DNA from: Parazoarcus communis SWub3 = DSM 12120
GTDB taxonomy: Bacteria > Pseudomonadota > Gammaproteobacteria > Burkholderiales > Rhodocyclaceae
Direction: 5' to 3'
NCBI RefSeq assembly: GCF_003226565.1
Contig: NZ_QKOE01000005.1
Span: 110,846 to 174,845, forward strand
DNA: 64,000 nt
Shown: piece after piece, positions 9,270-20,645 of the stretch
How positions within the stretch are numbered: the stretch's first letter is position 1
How the letters are laid out: each line of letters opens with the position of its first letter
Notes under the pieces: model-generated
Told to the model about the DNA's origin: nothing
Databases searched by the model: none
Seen by the model: the letters and a program-made list of their open reading frames with translations, nothing else
Program-made: the position numbers and the translations under genes

Positions 9270-11827
9270 GTGACCGCGAGCATCCGGAGCACCTTGAGGG
9301 ATTTCCGCCAGTGCGGGTCCATCGCTCGGTTCTTCGCGTCGTGCTGCCCTACCTGGGGTTTGCGGTGCTGTGGATCGTGTTGTCCGATCGTGTTGTCGAT
9401 ATGTTCTTCAGTGGTGCGGCGGATCAGGCCCGCATTCAGACCTTCAAGGGCTTGGCCTTTGTGGGTTTCACTACTGTGCTGCTATACGGTCTGGTGCATC
9501 GATTGCTGACCCAGGTCGAGCAGGCGAGTCACCGGCAACGGGTCGAGCAGTCCCGCCGTCTGCGTGCCCTGGAGCTGCTCAACACCGTGGCCAACAGTTC
9601 AACCGATGCGATCTTTGCCAAGGATCTGCAAGGGCGTTATCTGTTGTTCAATCGTGCGGCGGCAGAGGCGAGTGGAAAGTCGGTAAGCGAGGTGCTGGGG
9701 CACGACGATCGGGTGCTGTTTCCGCCTGAACAGGCCAAGCTGGTGATGGAGAACGACCGCCGGGCGATGGTGCTTGGCAAGATCATCGCGTTTGAGGAGA
9801 CGCTCTCCACCGCTAATGGAACGGTCGTCTATGCGTCAACCAAGGGGCCGCTGCGTGACGGAAGTGGTCAGGTTGTTGGCCTGTTTGGCGTTGCGCGCGA
9901 CATCACGGAGGCGCGCGCCCGCGAGATGGAATTGCGCAAGCTGTCCTTGGCTGTTGAGCAGAGCCCGGAGAGCGTCATCATCACCGACCTTGAGGGGTGT
10001 ATCGAATACGCCAACCAGGCTTTCTTCACCCATAGTGGCATGACTCGGGACGAGGTGGTCGGCTGCCCCGCGATGGCCCTGGGAAGTGAGGATACGCCGC
10101 GCGAAACTTACGATGCGCTGTGGGCAGCGTTGGCACGTGGCGAGTGCTGGGCAGGGGAGTTTGTCAATCGGCGCAAGGATGGCAGTCCCTACACGGTGTT
10201 CGCCCGGGTGGCCCCGATCCTTCAAGCCAACGGCCAGGTGACGCATTATCTGTCCATTCAGGAAGATATCACCGAGAAGAAGAAAACCGAGGCAGAGCTC
10301 GAACGCTACCGTCAGAGTCTGGAAGAACTGGTCTCCAGTCGTACGACTGAACTGACGGTCGCCATTGGACAAGCGGAGGCAGCGAGCCGCGCAAAGAGTG
10401 CCTTTCTGGCCAACATGAGCCATGAGATCCGTACGCCGATGAATGCCATCCTCGGGCTGACCCACTTGCTGCAGACCGACGCTCCCGCGCCGCGGCAGGT
10501 CGAGCGGCTGGACAAGATCGAGCAGGCAGCCCGCCACCTGATGTCGATCATCAACGACATTCTTGACCTGTCCAAGGTCGAGGCTGGGCGTATGGTGCTG
10601 GAGCACACGCGATTCTCGCTGCAAGGGGTGCTCGAGCACGTTCGTGCCCTCGTCGTGGCGCAGGCAACGGACAAGGGCATCGAGCTCGGTTTCAGCGCAG
10701 GGGATGTGCCTGATGGGCTGATCGGCGATCCGACCCGGATCAGTCAGGTATTGCTGAACTACGTCAGCAATGCGGTCAAATTCACCGAGCGGGGGCGTGT
10801 CGCGGTCCGGGTCAAGGTCGTGGGGGCGCAGGGAGAGACCGTGCTGCTGCGATTCGAGGTGGAGGATACCGGTATCGGCATACCGGTGGAGAAGCACGGT
10901 GAGCTTTTCCGGGCGTTTGAGCAGGGCGACGTTTCAACCACTCGACGCTATGGGGGGACCGGCCTGGGACTGGCGATCAACCGCCGTCTTGCCGGCCTGA
11001 TGGGGGGTGAGGTTGGGCTCCACAGCACACCCGGGCGTGGCAGCTTGTTCTGGTTTACTGCGCGACTGGAGCGTGCTTCCGGTGTCGCGGTGGGTGCAGC
11101 ATCACCTCAGGCCGACGCGCGTGAGTTGTTGCAGCGGACGCGGGCTGGCGCGCGCCTGCTGGTGGTTGAGGACAACCCGGTCAGTCGGGAAGTCGCCAGT
11201 GCCTTGTTGCGCGCGGTGGGTCTTGATGCTGCGACTGCGGGCAATGGAGCGGAAGCCGTTACGCTGTGCGCCAGTGAGCCCTTCGAGCTGATCCTGATGG
11301 ACATCGAGATGCCGGTCATGGATGGCCTGACCGCGGCACGGGCGATACGGCAGGCGGGGCGCAACCGGCAGACGCCGGTCGTGGCGATGACCGCGGGGGT
11401 GTTCGAAGAGCATCGCAAGGCGTGCGAGGCCGCGGGGATGGATGACTTTGTGCCCAAACCGGTCGATCCGGCGGTGCTCTATGACACCCTGCTCAGGTGG
11501 CTGCCGCATGCGCCTGCTGAAGACAGTCCTGTCGTGCAGGTGAGCAGCTTGCCTGATGTCGCCATGGCCGTGGATGAACATGACTGGCGACGATGTGCTG
11601 CCAGCATGAGGGATCTGCTCTCCGCTTCGAACATGCGGGCAAACCAGTTGCTCGGTGAGCAGGCTGCGCTGTTCCGTGCGTGCATGGGCCGGTACTACGC
11701 TATCTTCGCTCGGCAGGTGGGCGATTTCCGCTATCCGGAGGCATTGGCAACGCTGGATGAGGTGCTGGGGAACATGCCCACCCCGATGTCCAGTTTGTCG
11801 GATCGGTGGGGCGGGGGAGAAACCTAA
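9266..11827 (+). CDS. Membrane hybrid sensor histidine kinase (PAS-PAS-HisKA-HATPase-REC)
   Basis: An 853-residue inner-membrane sensor. Two hydrophobic segments lie near the N-terminus (VVLPYLGFAVLWIVL and AFVGFTTVLLYGLVHRLL) with a short periplasmic loop. Two PAS domains follow (about 110-225, with FAKDLQGRYLLFNRAAAE; and about 230-345, with ITDLEGCIEYANQAFF), then HisKA with His386 in NMSHEIRTPMN, HATPase_c boxes (NYVSNAVKFTE, VEDTGIGIP, GGTGLGLAI), and a receiver with Asp679 in LILMDIEMPVMDG. The C-terminal tail is short and I see no Hpt histidine. It overlaps the HD-GYP regulator by 4 bases, so phosphotransfer probably controls c-di-GMP breakdown. The signal is unknown. Confidence 0.92.
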
Positions 11828-12873
11828 GCTGACGGTGCGCCCGGTAGCGTATCGCTGCGGCGCTTGCGCGGATGCAGCCGGATGCTGCGCGCGCGCAGCT
11901 GACCGCAGCCGCCGTCCACATCCTGACCGGCCGAGTGCCGCAGTTTGGTCAGGATGCCCCGGCGATGCAGCCAGCGTCCCAGTTCGGAGGCCTGCTCCCA
12001 GTCGGGGCGCTGGAAATCCAGTTCCTCCACGGTGTTGTAGGGGATCAGGTTCATCATCGCAAACTTGCCTGACAGCAGGCGGACGATGCCTTCCATCTCG
12101 TCCATGCCGTCGTTGATGCCCTTTAGCAGGGTCCATTGATACTGGATCGGATAGCCGGTCGCACGTGCGTAGTGCTCGCCGAGCTCGACCAGCGCCTCGG
12201 GGGTCATCGGCGGTGCCTTGGGCAGCAGACGGGCGCGCAGCTCGGTCTTGGTCGTGTGTAGCGACAGGGCCAGCGCGGGCTTGACCTGCATCTGCGGCAA
12301 GCGCTCGAACACCCGCAGGTCACCCACCGTGGACAGCACCAGGTTCTTGTGACCAATGTCGCCGTAGGTGCCCAGGGTTTCGATCGCCTCGATGACGTTG
12401 TCGAGATTGTGCGAGGGCTCGCCCATGCCCATGAACACCACCTTGCGAACCTTGCGGCGAGTGCGTGCCAGCACGACCTGGGCCACCATCTCGGCGCTGC
12501 CGAGCTGACGCAGCAGGCCGTCACGTCCGGTCATGCAGAACACGCAGCCGACCGCGCAACCGACCTGGGACGAGATGCACACGCCATCGCGCGGCAACAG
12601 CACGCTTTCCACCATCTGACCATCGGTCAGCCGGACCAGCAGGCGAGCCGAGCCGTCTTCGGCGGGGTGCTCGGAGCCGAGCGCGGCCAGCGCGCTCAAC
12701 TCGGCACTCAGCTCAGGCAGGGCTTGGCGTAGGGCGAGCGGCAGCACGTTTTCGGCGGCGCGAGGGCCGCTGTCGAGGGGCTGCCCTTGCAACCAGGCAC
12801 GCATCACCCGCGCCTGGTGGGTTGGTTTGGCGCCCAGTGCCTGCAGCCGCTGGAGAAGTTCTTCGATTCGCAT
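11824..12873 (-). CDS. RlmN-like radical SAM 23S rRNA/tRNA adenine C2-methyltransferase
   Basis: A 349-residue radical SAM enzyme of the RlmN/Cfr family, which methylates adenosine C2 (RlmN: A2503 of 23S rRNA and A37 of some tRNAs). The cluster motif is in CAVGCVFCMTGRDG (CxxxCxxC), preceded by VCISSQVG. Also visible are FMGMGEPSHNLDNV, LSTVGDLRVFERLP, ALSLHTTK and a C-terminal GQDVDGGCGQL that supplies the second mechanistic cysteine. It is slightly shorter than E. coli RlmN (384), so it could be a diverged paralogue rather than the housekeeping enzyme. Its stop overlaps the convergent kinase stop at 11824-11827. Confidence 0.85.
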   Translation of the reverse strand: MRIEELLQRLQALGAKPTHQARVMRAWLQGQPLDSGPRAAENVLPLALRQALPELSAELSALAALGSEHPAEDGSARLLVRLTDGQMVESVLLPRDGVCISSQVGCAVGCVFCMTGRDGLLRQLGSAEMVAQVVLARTRRKVRKVVFMGMGEPSHNLDNVIEAIETLGTYGDIGHKNLVLSTVGDLRVFERLPQMQVKPALALSLHTTKTELRARLLPKAPPMTPEALVELGEHYARATGYPIQYQWTLLKGINDGMDEMEGIVRLLSGKFAMMNLIPYNTVEELDFQRPDWEQASELGRWLHRRGILTKLRHSAGQDVDGGCGQLRARSIRLHPRKRRSDTLPGAPSA

Positions 12874-12912
12874 GGGGTCGGAATGCTAGCACCGAGTCGG
12901 CCCGCCAGCATG

Positions 12913-12948
12913 AAAAAAGCCCCGACGGCGGTCTGCCGTCAGGGCTTT
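12913..12948 (-). terminator. Intrinsic terminator after phasin gene
   Basis: On the minus strand a stem (GCCCTGACGGC / GCCGTCGGGGC, one mismatch) with a small loop is followed by six T residues. It starts 24 bases after the phasin stop. Confidence 0.85.
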
Positions 12949-12971
12949 GGTGTGAGGCTTGAAGCGGGTGC

Positions 12972-13277
12972 TTACTTGGCCAGGCTCTGCAGCTTGGACA
13001 TGGCGGTCTGGCTGACTTCGGTGGCCAGTGCGCTGAAGGCTTCGCCCTGAGCTTGCAGCAGCTTGAACAGTGCGGTGTTGGCATCGACGTTGAAGCGCAC
13101 GACTTCTTCCGGCGTCTTCAGCTTGGCGGCCTTCTGGGCTTCGGTCTGGAAGAAGGCCATCAGCTCTTCGCCGGACTTCTTCTGCAGTTCGATGGACTTG
13201 CCAATGGTTTCCGCCTGCATGGCCATCAGGGCCTGGACGGTTTCGATCGGGTTCTTGAATTCGGGCATGGCGGCCAT
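12972..13277 (-). CDS. Phasin family protein (PHA granule-associated)
   Basis: A 101-residue, almost entirely helical acidic protein beginning MAAMPEFKNPIETVQALMAM, with alternating Q/A/K/E heptads and no cysteines. This is the pattern of small phasins, which coat polyhydroxyalkanoate granules; the family domain covers most of the chain, though it is shorter than typical phasins (about 120-190 residues). AAAGGAG lies about 6 bases before the ATG at 13277. It sits alone between two intrinsic terminators (12913-12948 and the end of the cbb operon at 13402-13431), so it is a single-gene unit with its own promoter in 13278-13400. No PHA synthase is visible in the window. Confidence 0.85.
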   Translation of the reverse strand: MAAMPEFKNPIETVQALMAMQAETIGKSIELQKKSGEELMAFFQTEAQKAAKLKTPEEVVRFNVDANTALFKLLQAQGEAFSALATEVSQTAMSKLQSLAK

Positions 13278-13401
13278 GGTATTACTCCTTTGGTGGTGAT
13301 GTTGCAGTGCACAATGACTCGCACTTTACCCTAATTCACTGCTGTGTCAATGCTTTTTTGATGAATCATGCTGTCCTGACATTACAGGTTTAGTGCGCAA
13401 G

Positions 13402-13431
13402 AAAAAACCGCCACCGGAACCCGGCGGCGGC
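13402..13431 (-). terminator. Intrinsic terminator of the cbb operon
   Basis: On the minus strand a GC-rich stem (CCGCCGCCGG / CCGGTGGCGG) with a short loop is followed by TTTTTT, about 40 bases after the cbbA stop. It marks the end of the cbbL-to-cbbA transcription unit. Confidence 0.85.
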
Positions 13432-13469
13432 AAAAAGGGCCCGCAAGGGGCAGGGAGTCGAAAATGAGA

Positions 13470-14522
13470 TCAGGCGATGCGCTGGGTGTGACGATTCGCG
13501 TGCGGGATGTGATGCCTTTGTGATCCAACGTGGCTGGCCTGGCCCGCGCAACCGAAGGCCTCGAAGCGCTCCCTGCAGATGCCGGCTGCGGCGTCGCGAG
13601 CCGCCTTGAAGAACTTGCGCGGGTCGAATTCGCACCGGTCGGTGTCGGCCAGGCGGCGGATTGCACCACTCATTGCCAGGCGTAGATCGGTGTCGATGTT
13701 GATCTTGCGCACCCCGTGACGGATGCCCGCAACAATGGCCTCGACCGGCACGCCGTAGGTTTCGCCAATATCACCGCCATGCTCGCGGATGATGCGCAGC
13801 CACTCCTGCGGCACGCTCGATGAGCCATGCATGACCAGATGCGTGTTGGGAAGGCGGCGATGAATGGCCGCGATGCGGTCGATGTCCAGGATGTCACCGG
13901 TAGGCGGTCGGCTGAACTTCCATGCGCCGTGGCTGGTGCCGATGGCCACCGCCAGTGCATCGACGCCAGTGATGGCAACGAAATCCGCCGCTTGCTCCGG
14001 GTCGGTCAGCATCTGGCCGTGCGCCAGGATGCCGGTCGCACCCACGCCGTCTTCCTCACCGGCTTCACCCGTCTCCAGCGAACCGAGGCAGCCGAGTTCG
14101 CCCTCTACCGATACACCCACCGCGTGTGCCATGTCGACCACACGACGAGTGACCGTCAGGTTGTAGTCGTAACTGGCCGGGGTTTTCATATCCTCGAGCA
14201 GCGAGCCGTCCATCATCACGCTGGTGAAACCGTTGCGGATGGCTTGCTGGCACACGGCCGGGCTGGCACCGTGGTCCTGGTGCAGGCAGATCGGGATGTC
14301 CGGCCACTGTTCGACCGCGGCTTCGACCATCTTGCGCAGGAAGGCTGCACCGGCATAGCCCCGTGCACCGGCCGAAGCCTGCAGGATGACCGGGCTGTCG
14401 GTCTCGGCCGCGGCCTGCATGATGGCCTGGATCTGTTCCATGTTGTTGATGTTGAATGCCGGAATGCCGTAGTCGTGGGCGGCAGCGTGGTCCAGCAGCG
14501 GGCGGAGTGCGATCAGGGCCAT
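13470..14522 (-). CDS. cbbA: Fructose/sedoheptulose-bisphosphate aldolase, class II (Calvin cycle copy)
   Basis: A 350-residue zinc-dependent aldolase that makes fructose-1,6-bisphosphate and sedoheptulose-1,7-bisphosphate during RuBP regeneration. Class II features are visible: [26 protein letters not shown] (first zinc His), [40 protein letters not shown] (zinc His), [13 protein letters not shown] and [12 protein letters not shown]. It closely resembles the second aldolase at 24848-25912. Its start lies one base after the cbbG stop and the terminator follows, making it the last gene of the operon. Confidence 0.95.
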   Translation of the reverse strand: MALIALRPLLDHAAAHDYGIPAFNINNMEQIQAIMQAAAETDSPVILQASAGARGYAGAAFLRKMVEAAVEQWPDIPICLHQDHGASPAVCQQAIRNGFTSVMMDGSLLEDMKTPASYDYNLTVTRRVVDMAHAVGVSVEGELGCLGSLETGEAGEEDGVGATGILAHGQMLTDPEQAADFVAITGVDALAVAIGTSHGAWKFSRPPTGDILDIDRIAAIHRRLPNTHLVMHGSSSVPQEWLRIIREHGGDIGETYGVPVEAIVAGIRHGVRKINIDTDLRLAMSGAIRRLADTDRCEFDPRKFFKAARDAAAGICRERFEAFGCAGQASHVGSQRHHIPHANRHTQRIA

Positions 14523-14523
14523 G

Positions 14524-15531
14524 TCAGTCGGCCTCCATCATGGCGCAGGCGGTGTCGAGCATGCGGTTGGAAAAGCCCCATTCGTTGTCGTACCAGGCGG
14601 TGACCGTGACCAGATCCTTGTCGACCTTGGTCAAGGTGCTATCGAACAGGCTGGAGTGCGGGTTGTGGTTGAAGTCGCAGGACACCAGCGGCAGGGTGTT
14701 GACGCCGAGGATGCCGCGCAGCGCGCCGTGGGCGGCCTCGCGTACCAGGTCGTTGACCTCGTCGACCGAGGTTTCGCGCGCAGCGACGAAGGTGAAGTGG
14801 GTGAAGGATACATTGGGCGTCGGAACCCGCATCGCATAGCCGTCCAGCCGTCCGGCCAGTTCCGGAAGCACCAGCCCGACCGCGGCGGCGGCACCTGTGC
14901 GGGTGGGGATCAGCGATTGGGTGGCCGAGCGGGCGCGACGCAGGTCGGCGTGATGAACGTCGATCAGCACCTGGTCATTGGTGTAGGAGTGGATGGTGAC
15001 CATCTGCCCACGTACGATGCCTAGTGGCCGGTGCAGTGCAAATGCAAGCGGGGCGAGGCAGTTGGTGGTGCAACTGGCATTCGACACGATCTGGTGGCGC
15101 GCGCGCAGGGTCTGATCGTTGACACCGTAGACCACGGTCGCGTCGGCATCCTCCGCTGGGGCCGAGACGAGCACCTTGCGGGCACCTGCCTCCAGGTGGG
15201 CCGCCGCCTGGTCGCGGCGGGTAAACAGGCCGGTGCATTCCAGCACCACATCGATGCCCAACTCAGCCCAGGGCAAGCGTGCCGGGTCGCGTTCGGCGAA
15301 CACCCGGATGGGGTCGCCCGCCACCTGCATCCCGCCATCGCTTGTTTCTACTGCATGCGGGAAGGGCCCATGCACGCTGTCGTAGCGGGTCAGGTGGGCA
15401 TTGGTCTGCGGACTGCCGAGATCGTTGATGGCAACGATCTCCAGATCATGCCGTCTCGTTGACTCGTAGTGGGCGCGCAACACGTTGCGCCCGATGCGGC
15501 CATAGCCGTTGATTGCGACTCTGATGGTCAT
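14524..15531 (-). CDS. cbbG: Glyceraldehyde-3-phosphate dehydrogenase, type I (Calvin cycle copy)
   Basis: A 335-residue GAPDH that reduces 1,3-bisphosphoglycerate in the Calvin cycle. The Rossmann motif [10 protein letters not shown], the catalytic cysteine in [12 protein letters not shown] and the C-terminal [13 protein letters not shown] are present. Residue 37, in AINDLGS, is the Asp usually linked with NAD(H) use, unlike the second GAPDH at 48016-49029, which has Ala there. The ATG at 15531 gives the family start [11 protein letters not shown]. It lies between transketolase and aldolase with gaps of 26 and 1 bases. Confidence 0.95.
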   Translation of the reverse strand: MTIRVAINGYGRIGRNVLRAHYESTRRHDLEIVAINDLGSPQTNAHLTRYDSVHGPFPHAVETSDGGMQVAGDPIRVFAERDPARLPWAELGIDVVLECTGLFTRRDQAAAHLEAGARKVLVSAPAEDADATVVYGVNDQTLRARHQIVSNASCTTNCLAPLAFALHRPLGIVRGQMVTIHSYTNDQVLIDVHHADLRRARSATQSLIPTRTGAAAAVGLVLPELAGRLDGYAMRVPTPNVSFTHFTFVAARETSVDEVNDLVREAAHGALRGILGVNTLPLVSCDFNHNPHSSLFDSTLTKVDKDLVTVTAWYDNEWGFSNRMLDTACAMMEAD

Positions 15532-15557
15532 GCTGTCTCCTCGTGGGGTGGGGGAAT

Positions 15558-17585
15558 TCACAGCAGGCGACGTGCGGTGTCCGCCACGCGTTCGGCGGTG
15601 AACCCGAACAAGGCGTTCAACTCGTCGGCAGGTGCCGATTCGCCGAACCGGTCGATGCCAATCACGGCGGCCCGTGGCGCGCCAGCCAGATATTTCCACC
15701 AGCCGTCCGGCTGTGCCGCCTCGACTGCGACCCGGGCGCAGCCTGGTGGGAGCACTGCATCGCGCCAGGCTGCGGGTTGGCGGTCAAAGGCGCTGGCGCA
15801 GGGCATCGACACCACCCGGGTGGGAATGCCGTCGGCTTGAAGGCGGTCGCGGGCGGTCATCGCCAGCGCGACCTCGGCGCCGGTGGCGATCAGCACGACG
15901 GCTGCAGGACCGTGCGTGGCTTCGGCCAACACGTAGCCGCCACGCGCAATGTCGCCAAGCTGGCCGGTATCGCGGGACTGGTGAGGCAGGTTCTGGCGTG
16001 ACAGGGCGAGCAGGCTGGGGCCATCGGTGCGCTGCACGGCACTGTTCCAGGCGGCCTGGGTTTCCACTGCATCGCAGGGCCGCCAGACGTCCAGGCCGGG
16101 AATCTGGCGCAGGCTGGGCAGATGTTCGATGGGTTGGTGGGTGGGGCCGTCCTCGCCGAGGCCGATCGAGTCGTGGGTCATCACGTAGATGGTGCGCAAA
16201 CGCATCAGCGCGCTCATGCGGATGGCGTTGCGGGCGTAGTCCGAGAACACCAGGAAGGTGGCGCCGAAAGGCAGCAGGCCGCCATGAAGCGCGATGCCGT
16301 TCAGCGCCGCGGCCATGCCGAATTCGCGCACACCCCAGTTGATGTGGCGACCACTGGCATCGGCCCGCATGGCGCCGCAGCCGGGCCAGTCGGTGAGGTT
16401 GGAGTGGGTGAGGTCGGCCGAGCCGCCGATCAGCTCGGGCAGGGCCCGGGCCAGGCGGCCGATGGCCTGTTGGCTGGCTTTGCGGCTGGCCAGGGTGGCG
16501 CCTTCGTTGTTGACACCGCGCAGGATGGCGTCGGCGAGTACCTTGAAGCCGGTGGGCAGCTTACCGCTGACACGACGTTCGAACTCTGCGGCTTCTTCGG
16601 GCCAGGCTGCCCGGTAGGCGTCGAGTCGCTGTTGCCACGTGGCGCGCTGGCTGGCTCCAATGCGGAGGGCGTCGAAGCTGGTGCGGACCTCCTGTGGCAC
16701 ATGAAAAGGCGGGTGATCCCAGCCCAGCGCTTCGCGGGTGGCGGCAATCTCGTCCGGACCCAGCGGTGCGCCGTGGATGCCGGCGGTGCCGGCCCGGCTG
16801 GGACTGCCGCGGCCGATGGTGGTGCGGCAGCAGATCAGCGTGGGGCCGGCATCGTTGTCGGCATGGGTACGTGCCTCGCGGATGGCGCGGTCGATGGCGT
16901 CGATGTCATGTCCGTCGACCGCTTCGATGACGTTCCAGCCGTAGGCGCGGAAGCGCGCCGGGGTGTGGTCGCCGAACCAGCCGGCGACGTCGCCGTCGAT
17001 GGAGATGCGATTGTCGTCCCACAGCGCGATCAGCTTCGACAGGCGTTGCACGCCGGCAAAGCTGGCTGCTTCGTGGCTGACGCCTTCCATCAGGCAGCCA
17101 TCGCCCAGGAAGACCCAGGTGTGGTGATTGACCAGCGTGTGCTCAGGCTTGTTGAACTCTGCCGCGAGACGCTTCTCCGCCAGGGCCATGCCGACTGCGT
17201 TGGCCAGGCCCTGACCCAGCGGGCCCGTGGTGGTTTCCACGCCCGGGGTATGGCCGTACTCGGGATGCCCCGGGGTCTTGCTGCCGAGTTGGCGGAAGCG
17301 CTTGAGTTCGTCCAGTGGCAGGTCATAGCCACTGAGATGGAGCAGGCCATAGAGCAGCATGGAGCCGTGGCCGTTGCTGAGCACGAAGCGGTCGCGGTCG
17401 GGCCAGGCCGGGTCGGCGGGGTCGTGCTTGAGGTGACGGGTCCATAGCGCGACAGCGATCTCGGCCATGCCCATCGGCATGCCCGGATGGCCGGACTGGG
17501 CGGCCTCGACGGCGTCGATGGCAAGAAAGCGCAAGGCGTTGGCGCAGAGGGTGTCCTGGGCGGTCTGGGAGAGGCGCATGTTCAT
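15558..17585 (-). CDS. cbbT: Transketolase (Calvin cycle copy)
   Basis: A 675-residue thiamine-diphosphate enzyme that transfers two-carbon units in RuBP regeneration. Transketolase motifs include [18 protein letters not shown], the GDG-type ThDP site in [52 protein letters not shown] and the C-terminal [16 protein letters not shown]. The start at 17585 ([10 protein letters not shown]) has GGAG about 7 bases upstream; the frame extends further up without a better start. A paralogue lies at 49128-51149. Within the cbb operon it follows phosphoribulokinase after a 65-base gap. Confidence 0.95.
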   Translation of the reverse strand: MNMRLSQTAQDTLCANALRFLAIDAVEAAQSGHPGMPMGMAEIAVALWTRHLKHDPADPAWPDRDRFVLSNGHGSMLLYGLLHLSGYDLPLDELKRFRQLGSKTPGHPEYGHTPGVETTTGPLGQGLANAVGMALAEKRLAAEFNKPEHTLVNHHTWVFLGDGCLMEGVSHEAASFAGVQRLSKLIALWDDNRISIDGDVAGWFGDHTPARFRAYGWNVIEAVDGHDIDAIDRAIREARTHADNDAGPTLICCRTTIGRGSPSRAGTAGIHGAPLGPDEIAATREALGWDHPPFHVPQEVRTSFDALRIGASQRATWQQRLDAYRAAWPEEAAEFERRVSGKLPTGFKVLADAILRGVNNEGATLASRKASQQAIGRLARALPELIGGSADLTHSNLTDWPGCGAMRADASGRHINWGVREFGMAAALNGIALHGGLLPFGATFLVFSDYARNAIRMSALMRLRTIYVMTHDSIGLGEDGPTHQPIEHLPSLRQIPGLDVWRPCDAVETQAAWNSAVQRTDGPSLLALSRQNLPHQSRDTGQLGDIARGGYVLAEATHGPAAVVLIATGAEVALAMTARDRLQADGIPTRVVSMPCASAFDRQPAAWRDAVLPPGCARVAVEAAQPDGWWKYLAGAPRAAVIGIDRFGESAPADELNALFGFTAERVADTARRLL

Positions 17586-17650
17586 GAGGGACTCCGGAGA
17601 TTTGGGGAGGCTGGATGAAGGCGGGCACGGAGCGACGCCTTGGCGCGTCG

Positions 17651-18529
17651 TCAAAGCAGCTTTCGCCGCCGTTCGATCAGCCGCCAGATGAAGGGGGTGA
17701 AGATCAGCTGCATGGCCAGTTCCATCTTGCCGCCGGGCACGACGATGGTATTGGCGCGGCTCATGAAGCTGCCGTGGATCATGTTCTGCAGGTAGGGGAA
17801 GTCGATGCCCTTCGGGTTGGCGAACCGGATCACCACCATCGACTCGTCCGCGGTGGGAATGGCCCGGGCGATGAAGGGGTTGGAGGTGTCCACCATCGGT
17901 ACGCGCTGGAAGTTCACATGGGTACGGGCGAACTGTGGGCAGATGTAATGCACATAGTCATGCATGCGGCGCAGGATGGTGTCGGTCACCGCTTCGGTCG
18001 AATAGCCGCGGGTGCTCTTGTCGCGGTGCAGCTTCTGGATCCACTCCAGGTTGATGACCGGCACCACGCCGATCAGCAGATCGGGAAAGCGGGCGACGTC
18101 GATGCCCTCGTGCTGCACCGCGCCGTGCAGACCTTCGTAGAACAACAGGTCGGTGCCCGCGGGGATCTCTTCCCATGGGGTGAAGGTGCCCGGTTCCTGG
18201 TGATGTACGTTGGCTTCTTCGAGGCTGTGCAGGTACTTGCGCCGATGGCCGCTGCCGGTCTCGGCGTAGCTGCGAAACAACTGCTCGAGTTCGGCAAACA
18301 GATTGGCTTCGGGGCCGAAGTGGCTGAAGTGAGACAGCGTGCCATCGGCTTCGGCTTCGTTCAGGCGGGCGCGCATCGCCTTGCGGTCGAGGGCGTGAAA
18401 GCTGTCACCTTCGATGACGGCGGCAGTGACGCCTTCGCGGCGGAAGATCTCCTCGAAGGTACGCTGCACCGTGCTGGTACCCGCGCCTGACGAACCCGTG
18501 ATGGCAACAATGGGATGACGTTCGGACAT
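17651..18529 (-). CDS. cbbP: Phosphoribulokinase (Calvin cycle copy)
   Basis: A 292-residue class I bacterial PRK that phosphorylates ribulose-5-phosphate to RuBP. The P-loop GSSGAGTS is at residues 12-19; further PRK features are [57 protein letters not shown] and VIRFANPKGIDFPYL. The length matches proteobacterial CbbP. The ATG at 18529 has AGGGGG upstream; the frame runs on into cbbF but without homologous sequence. A second PRK with the same P-loop is at 53380-54255. Confidence 0.95.
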   Translation of the reverse strand: MSERHPIVAITGSSGAGTSTVQRTFEEIFRREGVTAAVIEGDSFHALDRKAMRARLNEAEADGTLSHFSHFGPEANLFAELEQLFRSYAETGSGHRRKYLHSLEEANVHHQEPGTFTPWEEIPAGTDLLFYEGLHGAVQHEGIDVARFPDLLIGVVPVINLEWIQKLHRDKSTRGYSTEAVTDTILRRMHDYVHYICPQFARTHVNFQRVPMVDTSNPFIARAIPTADESMVVIRFANPKGIDFPYLQNMIHGSFMSRANTIVVPGGKMELAMQLIFTPFIWRLIERRRKLL

Positions 18530-18540
18530 GATGTCCCCCT

Positions 18541-19632
18541 TTACTGTGAGAAGGCGGCTTCGGTGCTGAACAGCGAACGGCTGTTGAACAGCGGTAGCGG
18601 ACGTTCGCTGCCGCCGAACAGGGGCTCGGCGTGGTAGCGCTCGATGCGCTCGACCTCTGTGCGCGACCCGAACACGAAACCGATGCGCTGGTGCAGCGCT
18701 TCGGGTGCGACCTCCAGCACCGGGCCGGTGCCGGTGGAGGCGCGGCCGCCGGCCTGCTCCACCAGGAAGCCGATCGGGTTGCATTCGTAGAGCAGGCGCA
18801 GGCGACCGGCACGGATGGGTTCCTTGCGGTCGCGCGGGTAGAGGAAGACGCCGCCGCGCATCAGGATGCGGTGGGTTTCGGCCACCAGCGAGGCGATCCA
18901 GCGCATGTTGAAATCGGCCTCGCGCGGGCCGCTTCGCCCTGCCAGGCATTCGTCAACATAGCGTCGTACCGGTGCCTCCCAGAAGCGGGCATTGGAGGCG
19001 TTGATGGCGAATTCTCGGGTGGTCTCTGGAATGCGGATGTCGGGGTGGGTCAGAAAGAAATCACCCAGAATGGGGTCGAAGGTGAAGCCGGCTACCCCCT
19101 GGCCGACCGTCAGCACCAGCATGGTGGACGGGCCGTAGATCGCGTAACCGGCCGCAACCTGGTGGCGGCCGGCTTGCAGGAAATCCGCCGCGGCAGCATC
19201 CTCGCCCGGCGTCGGCGCACGCAGGATCGAGAAGATCGAGCCGACGGCGACGTTCACGTCAATGTTGGACGAGCCATCCAGCGGGTCGAACACCAGCAGG
19301 TACTTGCCGCGGGCGTGGCCAGCCGGCAGCGGAATGGGTGACGCATTCTCTTCCGACACCATGCCGGCAAGGTCTCCGCCCCAGTGAGTGGCGCGCAGGA
19401 AGATTTCGTCGGCGAGCACGTCGAGTTTCTTCTGCGTTTCGCCCTGCACATTGGTCTGGCCGTGATCGCCAAGCACATCGGCGAGGGCACCGTGGGCGAC
19501 TGCGCGCGAGATGGCTTTGCAGGCCTGGGCGACCTGCAGGATCAGTGCATTGAGCTCGCCGGTTGCTCCGGGGTGCTGGCGGCGTTGCGCGATCAGGTAC
19601 TCGGTGAGGGTGCTGCGGTCGATGCCGAACAT
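18541..19632 (-). CDS. cbbF: Fructose-1,6-bisphosphatase, class I (Calvin cycle copy)
   Basis: A 363-residue FBPase that removes the C1 phosphate of fructose-1,6-bisphosphate (and possibly sedoheptulose-1,7-bisphosphate). The metal/phosphate motif [17 protein letters not shown] and an upstream MVSEENASP are visible, followed by [15 protein letters not shown] and [18 protein letters not shown], typical of class I enzymes. The ATG at 19632 ([13 protein letters not shown]) is the usual start. It is tightly packed between cbbX (16 bases) and cbbP (11 bases). Confidence 0.94.
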   Translation of the reverse strand: MFGIDRSTLTEYLIAQRRQHPGATGELNALILQVAQACKAISRAVAHGALADVLGDHGQTNVQGETQKKLDVLADEIFLRATHWGGDLAGMVSEENASPIPLPAGHARGKYLLVFDPLDGSSNIDVNVAVGSIFSILRAPTPGEDAAAADFLQAGRHQVAAGYAIYGPSTMLVLTVGQGVAGFTFDPILGDFFLTHPDIRIPETTREFAINASNARFWEAPVRRYVDECLAGRSGPREADFNMRWIASLVAETHRILMRGGVFLYPRDRKEPIRAGRLRLLYECNPIGFLVEQAGGRASTGTGPVLEVAPEALHQRIGFVFGSRTEVERIERYHAEPLFGGSERPLPLFNSRSLFSTEAAFSQ

Positions 19633-19648
19633 GGTGGCCTCCGGGGGA

Positions 19649-20614
19649 TCAGTAGTCGATGCGGTCGGTATCGCGTTCGGGATCGAAGTCGAGGTCGCGG
19701 ACGTCGTCGGACTCCGTCGCGGGCAGCGGGGAGGCAAACTGGCGGCTGGCACGCACATCGGCCTCGGTCAGCGTGATCAGTGCGTCGGCATCAAGCGGGT
19801 TGCCCTGCTCAAACAGGCGCAGGGCCTGACGCAGACGCATGCGGTCCAGTGCATTGCGGATCGAGCGGGCATTGGCAAAGTGCGGGCGCTGCCGGCGCAG
19901 CGTGATGTATTCGGCGAAGGCGAGCCGCGCCGCGGGATCGAAGCGATAGTTCCACTGCGCCAGCATGCGCTCGGCGATATCGCCCAACTCACCGTCGTGG
20001 TAGTCGGGAAAATCCACATGGTGTGCGATGCGCGACTTCATGCCGGGGTTGGACGCGAAGAAGTGCTCCATGCGGTCGGCGTAGCCGGCGAGGATCACCA
20101 CCAGATCGTCACGTTGGTTTTCCATGACCTGCAGCAGGATCTCGATGGCTTCCTGACCATAGTCGCGCTCGTTTTCCGGGCGGTAGAGGTAGTAAGCCTC
20201 ATCGATGAACAGCACGCCCCCCATCGCACGCTTGAGCACTTCCTTGGTCTTGGGGGCGGTATGACCGATGTACTGGCCGACGAGGTCGTCGCGGGTTACT
20301 GCCACGACATGGCCGCGTCGGCTATAGCCCAGGCGATGCAGGATCTCGGCCATGCGCAGGGCGACGGTGGTCTTGCCGGTGCCGGGGTTGCCGGTAAAGC
20401 TCATGTGCAGCGAAGGTGCCTGGGTGCTCAGGCCCAGACGCTGACGCACGCGGTCGACCAGCAGCAGGGCGGCAATCTCGCGTACCCGGCGCTTGACCGG
20501 GGCAAGGCCGACGAGGTCGTGTTCAAGTGCTTCCAGCACTTCGGCAATGCCTGCGTCGCGAAACTCGGCACCTAGATCGATGGTGTCGATCCGGGCTTTT
20601 TCGGGAGCATTCAT
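19649..20614 (-). CDS. cbbX: CbbX, AAA+ activase of red-type RuBisCO
   Basis: A 321-residue AAA+ ATPase that remodels inhibited red-type form I RuBisCO by pulling on the large-subunit C-terminus. Walker A GNPGTGKT is at residues 75-82 and Walker B VLFIDEA has Asp138-Glu139; the pore-loop region [16 protein letters not shown] follows the CbbX pattern. The ATG at 20614 ([10 protein letters not shown]) follows a purine-rich GGAGGATGC stretch. It is directly downstream of cbbS, the order cbbL-S-X that defines the red-type lineage. Confidence 0.95.
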   Translation of the reverse strand: MNAPEKARIDTIDLGAEFRDAGIAEVLEALEHDLVGLAPVKRRVREIAALLLVDRVRQRLGLSTQAPSLHMSFTGNPGTGKTTVALRMAEILHRLGYSRRGHVVAVTRDDLVGQYIGHTAPKTKEVLKRAMGGVLFIDEAYYLYRPENERDYGQEAIEILLQVMENQRDDLVVILAGYADRMEHFFASNPGMKSRIAHHVDFPDYHDGELGDIAERMLAQWNYRFDPAARLAFAEYITLRRQRPHFANARSIRNALDRMRLRQALRLFEQGNPLDADALITLTEADVRASRQFASPLPATESDDVRDLDFDPERDTDRIDY

Positions 20615-20645
20615 GGTGCATCCTCCTGCGGTCGTCGATGGGCGC